Part shown: piece by piece, positions 18,411 to 27,746 of the stretch
Layout: each line of letters begins with the position of its first letter
How positions within the stretch are numbered: the stretch's first letter is position 1
Origin: JACTOJ01 sp032335695
GTDB lineage: Bacteria; Bacillota; Clostridia; Clostridiales; Clostridiaceae
Length of the DNA stretch: 64,000 bases
Assembly (NCBI RefSeq): GCF_032335695.1
Contig: NZ_JACTOJ010000022.1
Span: 1 to 64,000 of the forward strand
Direction of reading: 5' to 3'
The notes under the pieces: generated by a model
What the model was told of the DNA's origin: nothing
Database searches by the model: none
The model's input: the letters and a program-made list of their open reading frames with translations, nothing else
Made by a program: the position numbers and the translations under genes

Positions 18411-19595
18411 TTGTTTATTAATACTTTAATTAAAAAGTTCATTAAGAACTTCGAAGATACAAAAAATGAAACTGTAAGAACCAAATATGGATTTTTTGCT
18501 GGAATTATAGGTATAGTTATTAATTTAATATTATTTTTCATAAAGATTTCAGTTGGAATTTTGACTAATAGTATTGCTGTCACTGCGGATGCTTTTAATA
18601 ACCTTTCTGATAGTGCTTCTTCTCTTATCACTATAATTGGATTTAAGCTTTCAAATTTACCTGCTGATGAAGAGCACCCTTTTGGTCATGGAAGAATTGA
18701 ATATCTATCCGCATTAGTAGTTTCCTTCATGGTTATGTTTGTAGGCTTTCAATTTGTTAAATCTTCTTTTGAAAGGATATTTCATCCTAGCAGAGTAGTA
18801 TTTCAATTGATTCCATTTTTGCTTATATTACTATCTATGGCTGCGAAGGTATGGCTTTCTTTTTTTAATAAGAAAATAGGATTTATTATAGATTCTGCTG
18901 CTTTAAAAGCTTCTGCCTTAGACTCCTTAGGAGACGTAATAATTTCAGCTGTTGTTGCTATATCCCTTATTTTTTCTTTATTCTCTTCCTTTCCTCTAGA
19001 CGGATATTTAGGAATTTTAGTAGCCGCATTAATTCTTTATTCTGGTTTCACGCTGATAAAAGAAACTGTAAATCCTTTGCTGGGAGAAGCTCCAGATGCA
19101 GAGCTGGTAAAGGATATAAAGAAGCGGGTGCTTTCCTATGAAAATATAATAGGTGTCCACGATCTTATAATACATAATTATGGTCCAGGAAAGGCTATGG
19201 CATCCATACATGCAGAAGTTCCTTCCAACATAAATATAGTATCCATACATAACGTCATTGACAGAGCAGAAAGAGAAATTTCAGAAAAGCTAAATCTCAT
19301 ACTTGTAATACATATGGATCCAGTAAATGTAGACGACAAGGAAGTTACGAATACAAGAAAACAAGTATCCACCATTTTAAAAAAATTTGAATCAATAAAA
19401 TCTATACATGACTTCAGAATTGTTGGTGAAGGTGAAACTAAGAATATTATCTTTGATTCGGTAGTTAATTCATCGGATATAACCAATCATACTGGAGAGA
19501 TAGCTTTAAAAAAGGATATATGTACTGAAGTAAAAAAATTTCATCCAAATTATAATTGCGTTATTACAATAGACAGAGACTTTTCTGATTTGTAA
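18411..19595 (+). CDS. Cation diffusion facilitator, probably manganese efflux
   Basis: A 394-residue membrane antiporter of the CDF family with six predicted helices and a cytosolic C-terminal dimerisation domain, followed by about 85 further residues. The transport-site residues are informative: helix 2 has Asn63-x3-Asp67 (NNLSD) and helix 5 has Asp171-x3-Asp175 (DSLGD). Zinc CDFs usually carry His or Asp at the first and third places; the Asn-Asp-Asp-Asp pattern is that described for MntE-type manganese exporters. Mn2+ efflux is therefore favoured but not proven. The start is TTG at 18411 with GGGGTGA 6 nt upstream. The gene is alone, convergent with helD. Confidence 0.9.
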   Translation: MFINTLIKKFIKNFEDTKNETVRTKYGFFAGIIGIVINLILFFIKISVGILTNSIAVTADAFNNLSDSASSLITIIGFKLSNLPADEEHPFGHGRIEYLSALVVSFMVMFVGFQFVKSSFERIFHPSRVVFQLIPFLLILLSMAAKVWLSFFNKKIGFIIDSAALKASALDSLGDVIISAVVAISLIFSLFSSFPLDGYLGILVAALILYSGFTLIKETVNPLLGEAPDAELVKDIKKRVLSYENIIGVHDLIIHNYGPGKAMASIHAEVPSNINIVSIHNVIDRAEREISEKLNLILVIHMDPVNVDDKEVTNTRKQVSTILKKFESIKSIHDFRIVGEGETKNIIFDSVVNSSDITNHTGEIALKKDICTEVKKFHPNYNCVITIDRDFSDL

Positions 19596-19683
19596 ATCCA
19601 ACTAATGTCAGCTGAACCCTTGATACTTCTATAACTAGTTATATAGTTATATAGATTTATAGATTTATACTAATTTAGTTAAC

Positions 19684-19790
19684 AAGTAAAAATTAAGAAT
19701 TAAAAGTGAAGGTAAGAAATCGTCTCACAAAGAGACGATTTCCTCAATAACTATTAATTTTTACCTCTTACTTCTTAATTCAACTTTATC
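19684..19790. repeat. Palindromic intergenic repeat, family B, copy 2
   Basis: Its centre is a perfect 11-bp hairpin, GAAATCGTCTC with GAGACGATTTC (19716-19742). Outer arms related by inversion (AAGAATTAAAAG and CTTCTTAATT) enclose it. The second hairpin of copies 1 and 3 is missing. It lies between the convergent CDF and helD genes and could act as a terminator. Confidence 0.75.
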
Positions 19791-19846
19791 ACTTACTAAT
19801 CTTATCTTAATATCTTAAAATAAATAATATTTTTGCCACAGCCCCG

Positions 19847-21997
19847 TTATTTTATATTTATGACATTAAGCTCATGCAGTGCTCTAGTACACATAACATA
19901 GTTTATTTTTGCGTCCTTCTGTAAATCCTGTATGTCTCCATGCTTCACAATTATTACGCTGTCAAATTCAAGTCCCTTAGCATAGTAGGATGGAATAAGT
20001 ACAGTGCCTCCGCTGTAAATTATATCATCAGTATCCATAACTTTTATATTAAGCTTCGGACTCAGCAGTGATTGTATTTCCTTAGTAGCTTCCATATCTC
20101 TGCATACTAATGCTATACTTTCGTAGCCTTTTTTGTTTAAATCCTCTACCATTTCTTTTATGGTGTCTGAAAAATGTTCCTTTTCCGCTGAAATTTCTTT
20201 AACTTTATTTCCGCTTCTGACTAAAGGAACAATCTTACCTCCGATAAAATTATTAGCATATTCCATGATTTCTTTAGTAGATCTATAGCTCTTTTCAAGC
20301 CCAAAAAACTTAATATCTTCTCCATTAAGAATTTTATCAAGTTTTACCATAGGCACTTCACCCTCACAAGGAAGAATTCTTTGATTGGAATCCCCTACTA
20401 TTGTCATGGATAGGCAGCCCGTGATTTCTTTTATCACCTTAAACTGAAGTGAGCTGTAATCCTGTGCCTCATCTATGACTACATGCTTTATATCCTCTTT
20501 TACCACATTTCCTCTAAGCTTAATATCTATATATAAAAGAGGTGCTAAGTCATCATAAGTAAGCATATCTTTGCCATTAATAGTTTCATATATTTCTAAA
20601 ACATTAGGATTTTCTATCCAGGCTAGAGCTTGTTTGCAGTCAAGAACTCCTCGTATTATTTCTCTTATCTTATTTCTTCGCATGAATTCTACCTGATTGC
20701 CTTCCAGCTGAAGTTCTCTAGGTGTCATCTTTGCTATTGTTTCTTTGTACTCCCTTTGTACTTCTCTAACTAAATCATCTCTCACATCTTTTATTTTGCT
20801 GAATATTATTCTTCTTATCTTCTTGCTTCTTCTAAACAAAGGCATATCTTTAAAATAGTTTTCAAACATTTCTTTGATTTCAGCTTTATCTACTACAGGC
20901 TTACCTAGAAGAGTAACCTCCTTTATATCAAAGTAATGCTTATTTACTTCATCAATTTTACTTTCAATAACTTTTTCAAAATCTTCAGAAGCCTTATAGA
21001 GAGCTTTATTTATGAATTCTTTATCATCACTTAATATTCTATCCATATAGTCTTTGAAAGGCATAACTTCATGAATATTTAATTTGCTCATTGCATAATC
21101 GCTAAAAGTGCTTTGTTTTACACCCACCTCACCAAGACTTGGCAAAACCATGGATATATACTCCATAAATATACTGTTAGGTCCAAGTATCAGCACCTTA
21201 TCCTGTAATCTTTCTCTGTAGTTATAGAGAAGGTATGCTACCCTGTGAAGTGCTATAGTAGTTTTACCGCTTCCTGCCACACCGTTAACTACCATGGTTA
21301 TATCATAAGGCTGCCTTATTATCTCATCCTGCTCTGATTGGATTGTCATTACTATGTCTTTAAGCTTTTCAGAGCTGTTGCTGCTTAAAACCATCTGAAG
21401 TATATCATCCTTTACATCTACAGAGGTATCAAACATTCCAACAAGCTCGCTTTTCTTTATTATAAACTGCCTCTTGGACTTTATATCTGCTGTAACATCT
21501 CCCATAGGAGCTTTATATACAGCCTCTCCAAGTTTACCGCTGTAAAATAGGGAAGCCACCGGTGCTCTCCAATCCACCACCAAGGGCTCATAGGAACCTT
21601 CTGGAGTAACTCCAAATCTTCCTATATAGATATATTCCTCTTCCATATCTGCTTCTTTAAAGTTTACTTTCCCAAAATAAGGGGTATTTTTAAGTATGAT
21701 AAGCTCTTTTAATCTTCTATCAATGCTTTTAAAAGATTCTTCCTTAACAAAACGCTCATGGTCAAAATAATCGATTATCTTATCTTCATCATTTCTAAAT
21801 TCATCCAGCGCATTTTTTCTGTATTCAAGTATGTAGGAGGTTAATTCTTTCCTTTTACCTATATAAAGCAATATTTCATTTTTAATTATATCTATGCTCT
21901 CTTTAAGCTTTTCTTTTTCTACAGCCAGCTCCAGCTCTTTTTTAATGCTGGAGGTGAATTCCTCATCATTTTCTTTTGAATAGTTATTAATGTCCAC
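19847..21997 (-). CDS. helD: HelD-type RNA polymerase recycling motor (UvrD-like helicase fold)
   Basis: A 716-residue SF1 ATPase. HelD removes RNA polymerase from stalled or terminated complexes. An N-terminal coiled-coil arm (about 1-100) would enter the secondary channel. The ATPase begins with Walker A, NGVAGSGKTTIALHR (Lys245), Walker B is VVIDEAQDYSSLQ, and motif VI-like residues are in the C-terminal YVMCTRALHELNV. The conserved FGVTPEGSYEPLVVDWRAP stretch (about 128-146) is a family mark. It is slightly shorter than Bacillus HelD. The ATG at 21997 follows a GAGGGG site. The gene ends 37 bp after signal peptidase starts the same-strand cluster, so co-transcription with lepB is possible. 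Confidence 0.92.
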   Translation of the reverse strand: MDINNYSKENDEEFTSSIKKELELAVEKEKLKESIDIIKNEILLYIGKRKELTSYILEYRKNALDEFRNDEDKIIDYFDHERFVKEESFKSIDRRLKELIILKNTPYFGKVNFKEADMEEEYIYIGRFGVTPEGSYEPLVVDWRAPVASLFYSGKLGEAVYKAPMGDVTADIKSKRQFIIKKSELVGMFDTSVDVKDDILQMVLSSNSSEKLKDIVMTIQSEQDEIIRQPYDITMVVNGVAGSGKTTIALHRVAYLLYNYRERLQDKVLILGPNSIFMEYISMVLPSLGEVGVKQSTFSDYAMSKLNIHEVMPFKDYMDRILSDDKEFINKALYKASEDFEKVIESKIDEVNKHYFDIKEVTLLGKPVVDKAEIKEMFENYFKDMPLFRRSKKIRRIIFSKIKDVRDDLVREVQREYKETIAKMTPRELQLEGNQVEFMRRNKIREIIRGVLDCKQALAWIENPNVLEIYETINGKDMLTYDDLAPLLYIDIKLRGNVVKEDIKHVVIDEAQDYSSLQFKVIKEITGCLSMTIVGDSNQRILPCEGEVPMVKLDKILNGEDIKFFGLEKSYRSTKEIMEYANNFIGGKIVPLVRSGNKVKEISAEKEHFSDTIKEMVEDLNKKGYESIALVCRDMEATKEIQSLLSPKLNIKVMDTDDIIYSGGTVLIPSYYAKGLEFDSVIIVKHGDIQDLQKDAKINYVMCTRALHELNVINIK

Positions 21998-22034
21998 ATC
22001 TACCCCTCCTCATAAAATCATCTAATATGTAGTT

Positions 22035-22550
22035 TTACTTCAAAAATCCAAATCTGCTAAAAGGATATACTATAAGCTGGGCTTTACCTCTTATATCTTT
22101 TTCATTTATGTAAGGATTACTCCAATATCTGGCATCATTTGAATTTGCTCTGTTATCCCCCATGAAAAGATAGCAATCCTTAGGAACCACAAAGTTTCCT
22201 GCCTTTTTATCAGGATTTTTCACATAAGGTTCATTTAATTTAGTGCCGTTTATATAAACATCCCCATTGTCATCCACCTTAACCGTTTCACCAGGAAGCC
22301 CTATAACCCTCTTTATAAAAAGTTGATTTTCCGGAGCAAAATTAAACACTAAAATATCTCCTCTTTTAATTTTACTGTAATTATATATTTTAGTAGCAAA
22401 AGCCTGATCGCCTACCTTTAAGGTTGGTACCATAGATTCTGAGGGGATATATATTTTAAACAATAAAAACTTATTTATTAATAATGTTAGTACAAGTGCT
22501 ACTAACACAGGAATTATGTAGTCCTTGAATATTTTTTTATAAAGAGTCAT
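22035..22550 (-). CDS. lepB: Signal peptidase I
   Basis: A 171-residue membrane serine protease that removes signal peptides from exported proteins on the outer face of the membrane. One N-terminal helix (about 11-31) is followed by the catalytic PSESMVPTL (Ser39) and FIKRVIGLPGE (Lys80), the Ser/Lys dyad, and the MGDNRANSNDARYW box. This is the single-helix Gram-positive type. The frame opens at a GTG (22562), but AAGGTGGG sits 7 nt before the ATG at 22550, which is chosen. It precedes helD on the same strand by 37 bp. Confidence 0.95.
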   Translation of the reverse strand: MTLYKKIFKDYIIPVLVALVLTLLINKFLLFKIYIPSESMVPTLKVGDQAFATKIYNYSKIKRGDILVFNFAPENQLFIKRVIGLPGETVKVDDNGDVYINGTKLNEPYVKNPDKKAGNFVVPKDCYLFMGDNRANSNDARYWSNPYINEKDIRGKAQLIVYPFSRFGFLK

Positions 22551-22799
22551 CTTAACACCCACCTTATTATTTTATACGTCCTAGATCCACAAAAAGTAGT
22601 CATAGGTAATATTATACCTTATTCTAACTTATTTTAAAACTAAGTTTTTACTACAATCTTCGATTTTAATTTATCTATGGCTTTTAAAATCCTTTCACCT
22701 ATAATATAATTTTATTTGACTAGAGAATTAAATTTAGGTTAAAATCACATAATTATATCATAGATGTGTATTTTAAAACATTGCAAGGAGGCAACTTAC

Positions 22800-23459
22800 A
22801 TGATAAAACTATCTCCATCAATACTATCTTCTGATTTTTCAAAATTAGGAGAAGAAGTCAAACTTTTAGATGAGGCTGGGGCAGATTTAATCCACATTGA
22901 TGTGATGGATGGAAATTTTGTTCCTAATATAACTTTAGGACCGCCTATTATAAAGGCTTTAAGACCTTATACAAAGCTTCCATTTGATGTCCATCTTATG
23001 ATTGAAAACCCTAGTAACTATATTAAGGATTTTGTAGAGGCTGGCTCTGATATAATAACTGTTCATTATGAGAGCGACCGCCATATGGATAGACTTGTAG
23101 ACTACATAAAAGGCTTCAATGTAAAAGCAGGAATAGCGTTAAATCCTTCCACTCCAGTGTCTTTTATTAAACATCTTCTTCACAAGATAGATTTGGTATT
23201 AATTATGAGCGTAAACCCAGGCTTTGGAGGTCAATCTTTTATTCCCTACAGCCTAGATAAAATTAAGGAACTTACTAGATTAAAGCAGGAAAATAATTAT
23301 AGATATGAAATAAATGTAGATGGCGGAATATCAGCAGATAATTGCAAAGAAGCTGCTGCTGCTGGTGCTAATATATTAGTATCTGGATCAGGCATATTTA
23401 AAAATCATGAGCTGAAGGAAAATATAAAAAAATTTAGAGAAGTTCTTAAAAAATATTAA
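22800..23459 (+). CDS. rpe: Ribulose-phosphate 3-epimerase
   Basis: A 219-residue TIM-barrel enzyme that interconverts ribulose 5-phosphate and xylulose 5-phosphate in the pentose phosphate pathway. Metal and catalytic motifs are SPSILSSDF, IHIDVMDGNFVPN, DVHLM, MSVNPGFGGQSF and NVDGGI. The length is normal. AAGGAGG precedes the ATG at 22800; the frame's earlier ATG at 22764 lacks a site. A candidate promoter, TTGACT (22716-22721) with TTAAAA 17 bp later, lies upstream. No other pentose phosphate gene is adjacent. Confidence 0.96.
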   Translation: MIKLSPSILSSDFSKLGEEVKLLDEAGADLIHIDVMDGNFVPNITLGPPIIKALRPYTKLPFDVHLMIENPSNYIKDFVEAGSDIITVHYESDRHMDRLVDYIKGFNVKAGIALNPSTPVSFIKHLLHKIDLVLIMSVNPGFGGQSFIPYSLDKIKELTRLKQENNYRYEINVDGGISADNCKEAAAAGANILVSGSGIFKNHELKENIKKFREVLKKY

Positions 23460-23521
23460 ACAAATCAATACTGTTTATCGTAATAGATATATATAATGCA
23501 AAAGTTAGGGATGATAATTGG

Positions 23522-24427
23522 ATGAACAAATCTTTAAAGCTCTATACATTTATATTTATATTATTGCTTTCCTTTTCTTTTACAGCTTGTAATTATGCCA
23601 AGCCTGTGGAAGAAAATAAAACTATTACTTCTAATTCTCCTAAAATAGACAAGCCTATTGAAGGAATATCATCTTCCTCTAAGGATGAAGATGCAGATAT
23701 AAGATTTAAATACAAAGATACTCACAGAAGCAGCAACGCTGCAAATAAAGCAGTTAAGTATACAGATATAGACCCAGCGAAAGCAAAAATTCCCGTGCTT
23801 ATGTATCACTCTATAAACGAGAATAGTACTAATAGCCTTATAATTAAGCCAGAAGAATTTGCAGCTGAAATGAAATGGTTAAATGATCAGGGGTATACCC
23901 CTTTGTCTCTTGATGAGCTTTACGGCATACTAACCACAGGTAAAAATTGTCCCGATAAACCTGTAGTGATAACCTTTGATGATGGATATAGGGACAATTA
24001 TGATAATGCCTATCCAATATTAAAAAAATATGGTTTTAAAGCAACCATATTTGTAATAACTAAATATATAGACCAGCCAGATTGTTTAACTACTGAAAAC
24101 ATAAAAGAAATGTTCAATAATAATATAGATTTTGAGAGCCATACGGATACCCACAGCGAACTCAGCACTCTTAATTATGCTGCCCAGCTCAAAGAGCTTG
24201 TTACCTCAAGGGATAAGCTTAGCGCATTGCTTGGGAAAGGCACGGAATATCTATGCTATCCATCAGGAAAATACAATAACGACACCATAAAAGCAGATGC
24301 TGAAGCTGGCTATAAAATGAGTTTTACCACTAAGCCTGGTTTTGCTAATAAAAGTTATGGGCTTGAAACCATACCTAGAATAAGAATGTATCCTGGCATA
24401 AATATGGCTGCTATACGCGCAAACTAA
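23522..24427 (+). CDS. Lipoprotein polysaccharide deacetylase
   Basis: A 301-residue extracellular lipoprotein. A basic N-terminus and hydrophobic stretch end in a lipobox, SFTAC, with Cys23 as the lipidated residue. A low-complexity linker (24-85) leads to a carbohydrate esterase 4 (NodB-homology) domain: VLMYHSI, VITFDDGYRDNY (Asp153/Asp154) and ESHTDTHSELS (metal His207 and His211). Such enzymes remove N- or O-acetyl groups from peptidoglycan or other cell-surface glycans. It lies 62 bp after rpe and may be co-transcribed, but the functions are unrelated. A strong terminator follows. Confidence 0.9.
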   Translation: MNKSLKLYTFIFILLLSFSFTACNYAKPVEENKTITSNSPKIDKPIEGISSSSKDEDADIRFKYKDTHRSSNAANKAVKYTDIDPAKAKIPVLMYHSINENSTNSLIIKPEEFAAEMKWLNDQGYTPLSLDELYGILTTGKNCPDKPVVITFDDGYRDNYDNAYPILKKYGFKATIFVITKYIDQPDCLTTENIKEMFNNNIDFESHTDTHSELSTLNYAAQLKELVTSRDKLSALLGKGTEYLCYPSGKYNNDTIKADAEAGYKMSFTTKPGFANKSYGLETIPRIRMYPGINMAAIRAN

Positions 24428-24434
24428 TCATTAA

Positions 24435-24475
24435 TAAAAATGCCTAGAAATGTATTAAACATCTCTAGGCATTTT
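24435..24475. terminator. Bidirectional terminator
   Basis: Thirteen-bp perfect arms (24435-24447 and 24463-24475, AAAAATGCCTAGA and its complement) flank a 15-nt loop. It sits between the convergent deacetylase gene and the acyl-ligase/oxoamine synthase fusion. Confidence 0.85.
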
Positions 24476-24490
24476 TCATTTGGTTTTGTT

Positions 24491-27400
24491 TTAAGCTTCT
24501 ATTTTCTCTTTAACGCTTAAATCTATATTTAATTCTTTTGATACTTCCATAAGTATATCCAGAGCCTTAATTATCTGTTCTTCTTTGTGTTCACTTATAA
24601 CGCAGAATCTTAATCTTGCCTGCCCCTTAGGCACTGCTGGGTATACAGCTGGGGGAACGAATACTCCTCTTTCAAGCATTACATTGCTGATTTTAAAGGC
24701 ATCTATATCGTCACCTACCATTATAGGTATTATAGCTGTCTCACCTGCAAGGCAGGTGTTAAGTCCTCTCTTATGAGCTTCTGACACAAAAGTATCTATA
24801 TTTTCATGAAGCCTCTTAACTACAGAATTATCTCTAGTCAATATCTCTAAGGCCTTCATAGTAGCTGCTGCAGAGGGCGGATTGATTCCTACAGAAAATA
24901 CGAATCCAGGCACTGTGTATCTTAAAAAGTCCACCAGACATTTCTTGCCGGCTAGGTATCCTCCACAGGTTCCAAGTCCCTTTGAAAGAGTTCCCATCTT
25001 CACATCTATGTCATAAGGATCCAAATTGAAATATTCGTCTACTCCTCTTCCGTGTTCACCTATTACACAAGCTGAATGTGCTTCATCCACCATAAGGAAG
25101 AATCCGTACTTTTTCTTTAGCTTTATAAATTCAGGCATAGGCGCAATATCGCCATCCATGGAATATACGCCTTCCACAACTACCAGAATCTTTTCGTATC
25201 TAGGTCTAACATTCTTCAAAATACTTTCAAGAGCTGCAAAATCATTATGAGGAAAGGCTTTAGCATCACTCTTTGAAAGCTGACATCCCTGCACTATGGA
25301 ATTGTGAGATAAAGCATCATACAATATTATATCTCTTTCATTACAGAAGTTTCCTACAAAAGTTACATTTGTAGAATGTCCTCCCACCAATACTATAGAA
25401 TCCTCTGTATGTTTCCACTCTGCTATCTTCTTTTCCAGTTCCATATAAATGTGTTTCTCACCAGCCAGTATTCTGCTTCCGCTGGCAGAAGTTCCATATT
25501 TTTCTGCGGCATCCTGGGCTGCTTTTATAGTCTCTGGATGACCGGACATACCTACGTAATTATAAGATCCAAAATTCAATACTTCTCTTTCGCCGTCAAG
25601 CATAGATACATCTCTTATAGCAGAATCATGACATACAAAGTACGGATTTCCCGCTTCTTCAGCACTTTTTAATCTATCCACTAGAGCCTTGTATTCTCTT
25701 GAACTTTCAAAGGAAGTTATAGGAGTCACTTCCTTTTGCTGATCAGGGGTTACTTTTCCATCATTATCTTCACTGATTCCGTAAAGCTTTCTGACGATTA
25801 AAGCTGAAAGATTGTTAACATTAGTGCAATTATAATATTCAGAGTCAGGTATAACTACATTATATTTCTCCTCAACCTTTACAAGCAAGCTTATGCTTGA
25901 TAGGCTGTCACCGCCTAAATCATCTATAAAGTGAGCATCATAGGCAACACTTTCTTCAGGAAGATGCAGCACTTCTGCAAAGAATCCTCTTACCTTCTCT
26001 TTGATTTCTTTTAGTTCTCTTGAAGCTTCTATCTCTGTTGGAGCTGCTTTTTCCTCCGCCTTCTCTTTTACATCGAAATTTTTGCTTCTAAGATCTAAGT
26101 CTATTACACTAATACCGTTATTTTCTATATCTTTCTTAAGCTGAGCTCTCTTAACCTTTATTCCATTTACTACTGGAAGAGGCTCAGAAGTGATATAAAC
26201 TTTATTCACTCTTTTCATCACCGGAAGAGTTCCGTTAATCCTATTTACTTCATTTCTTATAGTATCATATATCAATTCGTTCATGTCCTTTGGAGCAAGG
26301 CTAACCACTAGAGTAATATACTCATAGTTAGCATCCTTTTTAGTACCTAGCACTGAAAGCTGATTGTATACAGAAAGCTTTGAATAATAATCCTCTAATT
26401 CGTCAGGATAAACATTTTCCCCTGATTCATTTATGATGAGGTCTTTTATTCTTCCATCTATAAATAATCTTCCACTTTCCAATCTTCCAATGTCTCCAGT
26501 ATCAAACCATCCTTCCTTATCCACCTCTGCAGGAACCTTTTCCCCATCGATAAGACGTCCGCTGTGGATGGCTTTTCCTCTTACAAGCACATCGCCAGAT
26601 TCATTTCCGCTATCCTTAACTACCTTGTATTCTATGTACTTAAGCGGCTTACCTGTAGAGCCCATCATTCTCTTTCTAAAGCTGTCACTGGTTTCACAGG
26701 AAGATACTCCAACCTCCGTCATTCCAAAACCGCTGGTAGTGAAATATCCTATGCCATTTAAAAGTCTCATGCTTTCATAAGGTATATGGCTCCCTCCGCT
26801 AATCATCACTCTTATCTGAGGCCCCAAAAGACCATTTAAAATATTTTTAAATATGCTTTGGGCAAATTTAGTTCCCATCTCAGCATTAATCTTTTGTAGG
26901 AACAAGCTTACATTTAACATGCTGTTAAATAGCAGCTGTTTTCCCTTAGTCTCTTGAGATAATTTTCTTGATATACCTTTAGCTAGATTATTAGGAAGCA
27001 GCGGAACTGTAGTGATGTGTGTAACCTTATGCTCCCTGCAAGCTTTCATTATGGTTTCTGGAGATCTATCTTTTATGTAAACCACAGTGGTGCCGTAAAA
27101 AGAAAACCATAAATAACTTGCTACAAGGCCAAATATATGATGCATAGGCAGGAATGCAAGCACTTTATCGTTTTCTCTTGGGCTTATTCTCTCTGTGTCA
27201 TAATATAGATATTCAGCGTTTAATATTTGATGGCTTACAGATTCACCATCATAGTAATACACTTTGCTAGTGCTGGTGGTACCAGAAGTACATAGTGCAA
27301 ATTCATTTTCCCACTTAGGTTCAAAGTTTACCTTTTCTTCACCTATTTTTATTACAGAATTTATTAACATTTTAGCTCCAGCCTGCTTCATTAAATAGCT

Positions 27401-27736
27401 GGTCATTTCATCTGCCATAGCAGCATCTAAAAGAAGAGGTTTATAGCCAGCCATAAGTATGCTCCAAAAGGTTATAGGCCAATAAGGTGAATTGCTCATC
27501 TTTATACCTATGTAAGATCCCCTCTGAATTTCAGCTGCCATTTGAGATAATTTTGCTGCTGTCTTAAGAATTTTTTCATTATAATCTGAATAAGTCCATT
27601 TAACTATTTTGCTATCTTCTATAAATTCACATACTATTTTTTCACCATTTTTCATCATGGCATTATAAATGCTCTTAAAATCCATAGATGAATTTTTAAG
27701 TTCATTTACTGTTATTCTCGATTCTCTCATATTCAA
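24491..27736 (-). CDS. Fusion: AMP-dependent acyl ligase - acyl carrier domain - alpha-oxoamine synthase
   Basis: A 1081-residue three-domain protein. Residues about 20-545 are an ANL adenylating enzyme: CTSGTTSTSK (150-158), a GFGMTE motif (337-341), FDTGDIG (411-417) and a GIKVKRAQLKK end. Residues about 575-655 are an acyl carrier domain with the phosphopantetheine serine in LGGDSLSS (Ser611). Residues about 690-1075 are a fold-type I PLP enzyme of the alpha-oxoamine synthase group (BioF, KBL, serine palmitoyltransferase): ASGSRILAGE, DALSHNSIVQG, VDEAHSACVIG (Asp884) and the PLP lysine Lys919 in GTLSKGLG. The logic is activation of a fatty acid, loading onto the internal carrier, then decarboxylative condensation with an amino acid to an alpha-aminoketone. 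It lies 10 bp after the SDR gene and is translationally close to it. The amino acid and chain length are unknown. Confidence 0.88.
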   Translation of the reverse strand: MNMRESRITVNELKNSSMDFKSIYNAMMKNGEKIVCEFIEDSKIVKWTYSDYNEKILKTAAKLSQMAAEIQRGSYIGIKMSNSPYWPITFWSILMAGYKPLLLDAAMADEMTSYLMKQAGAKMLINSVIKIGEEKVNFEPKWENEFALCTSGTTSTSKVYYYDGESVSHQILNAEYLYYDTERISPRENDKVLAFLPMHHIFGLVASYLWFSFYGTTVVYIKDRSPETIMKACREHKVTHITTVPLLPNNLAKGISRKLSQETKGKQLLFNSMLNVSLFLQKINAEMGTKFAQSIFKNILNGLLGPQIRVMISGGSHIPYESMRLLNGIGYFTTSGFGMTEVGVSSCETSDSFRKRMMGSTGKPLKYIEYKVVKDSGNESGDVLVRGKAIHSGRLIDGEKVPAEVDKEGWFDTGDIGRLESGRLFIDGRIKDLIINESGENVYPDELEDYYSKLSVYNQLSVLGTKKDANYEYITLVVSLAPKDMNELIYDTIRNEVNRINGTLPVMKRVNKVYITSEPLPVVNGIKVKRAQLKKDIENNGISVIDLDLRSKNFDVKEKAEEKAAPTEIEASRELKEIKEKVRGFFAEVLHLPEESVAYDAHFIDDLGGDSLSSISLLVKVEEKYNVVIPDSEYYNCTNVNNLSALIVRKLYGISEDNDGKVTPDQQKEVTPITSFESSREYKALVDRLKSAEEAGNPYFVCHDSAIRDVSMLDGEREVLNFGSYNYVGMSGHPETIKAAQDAAEKYGTSASGSRILAGEKHIYMELEKKIAEWKHTEDSIVLVGGHSTNVTFVGNFCNERDIILYDALSHNSIVQGCQLSKSDAKAFPHNDFAALESILKNVRPRYEKILVVVEGVYSMDGDIAPMPEFIKLKKKYGFFLMVDEAHSACVIGEHGRGVDEYFNLDPYDIDVKMGTLSKGLGTCGGYLAGKKCLVDFLRYTVPGFVFSVGINPPSAAATMKALEILTRDNSVVKRLHENIDTFVSEAHKRGLNTCLAGETAIIPIMVGDDIDAFKISNVMLERGVFVPPAVYPAVPKGQARLRFCVISEHKEEQIIKALDILMEVSKELNIDLSVKEKIEA

Positions 27737-27746
27737 CCCTCCGAGT

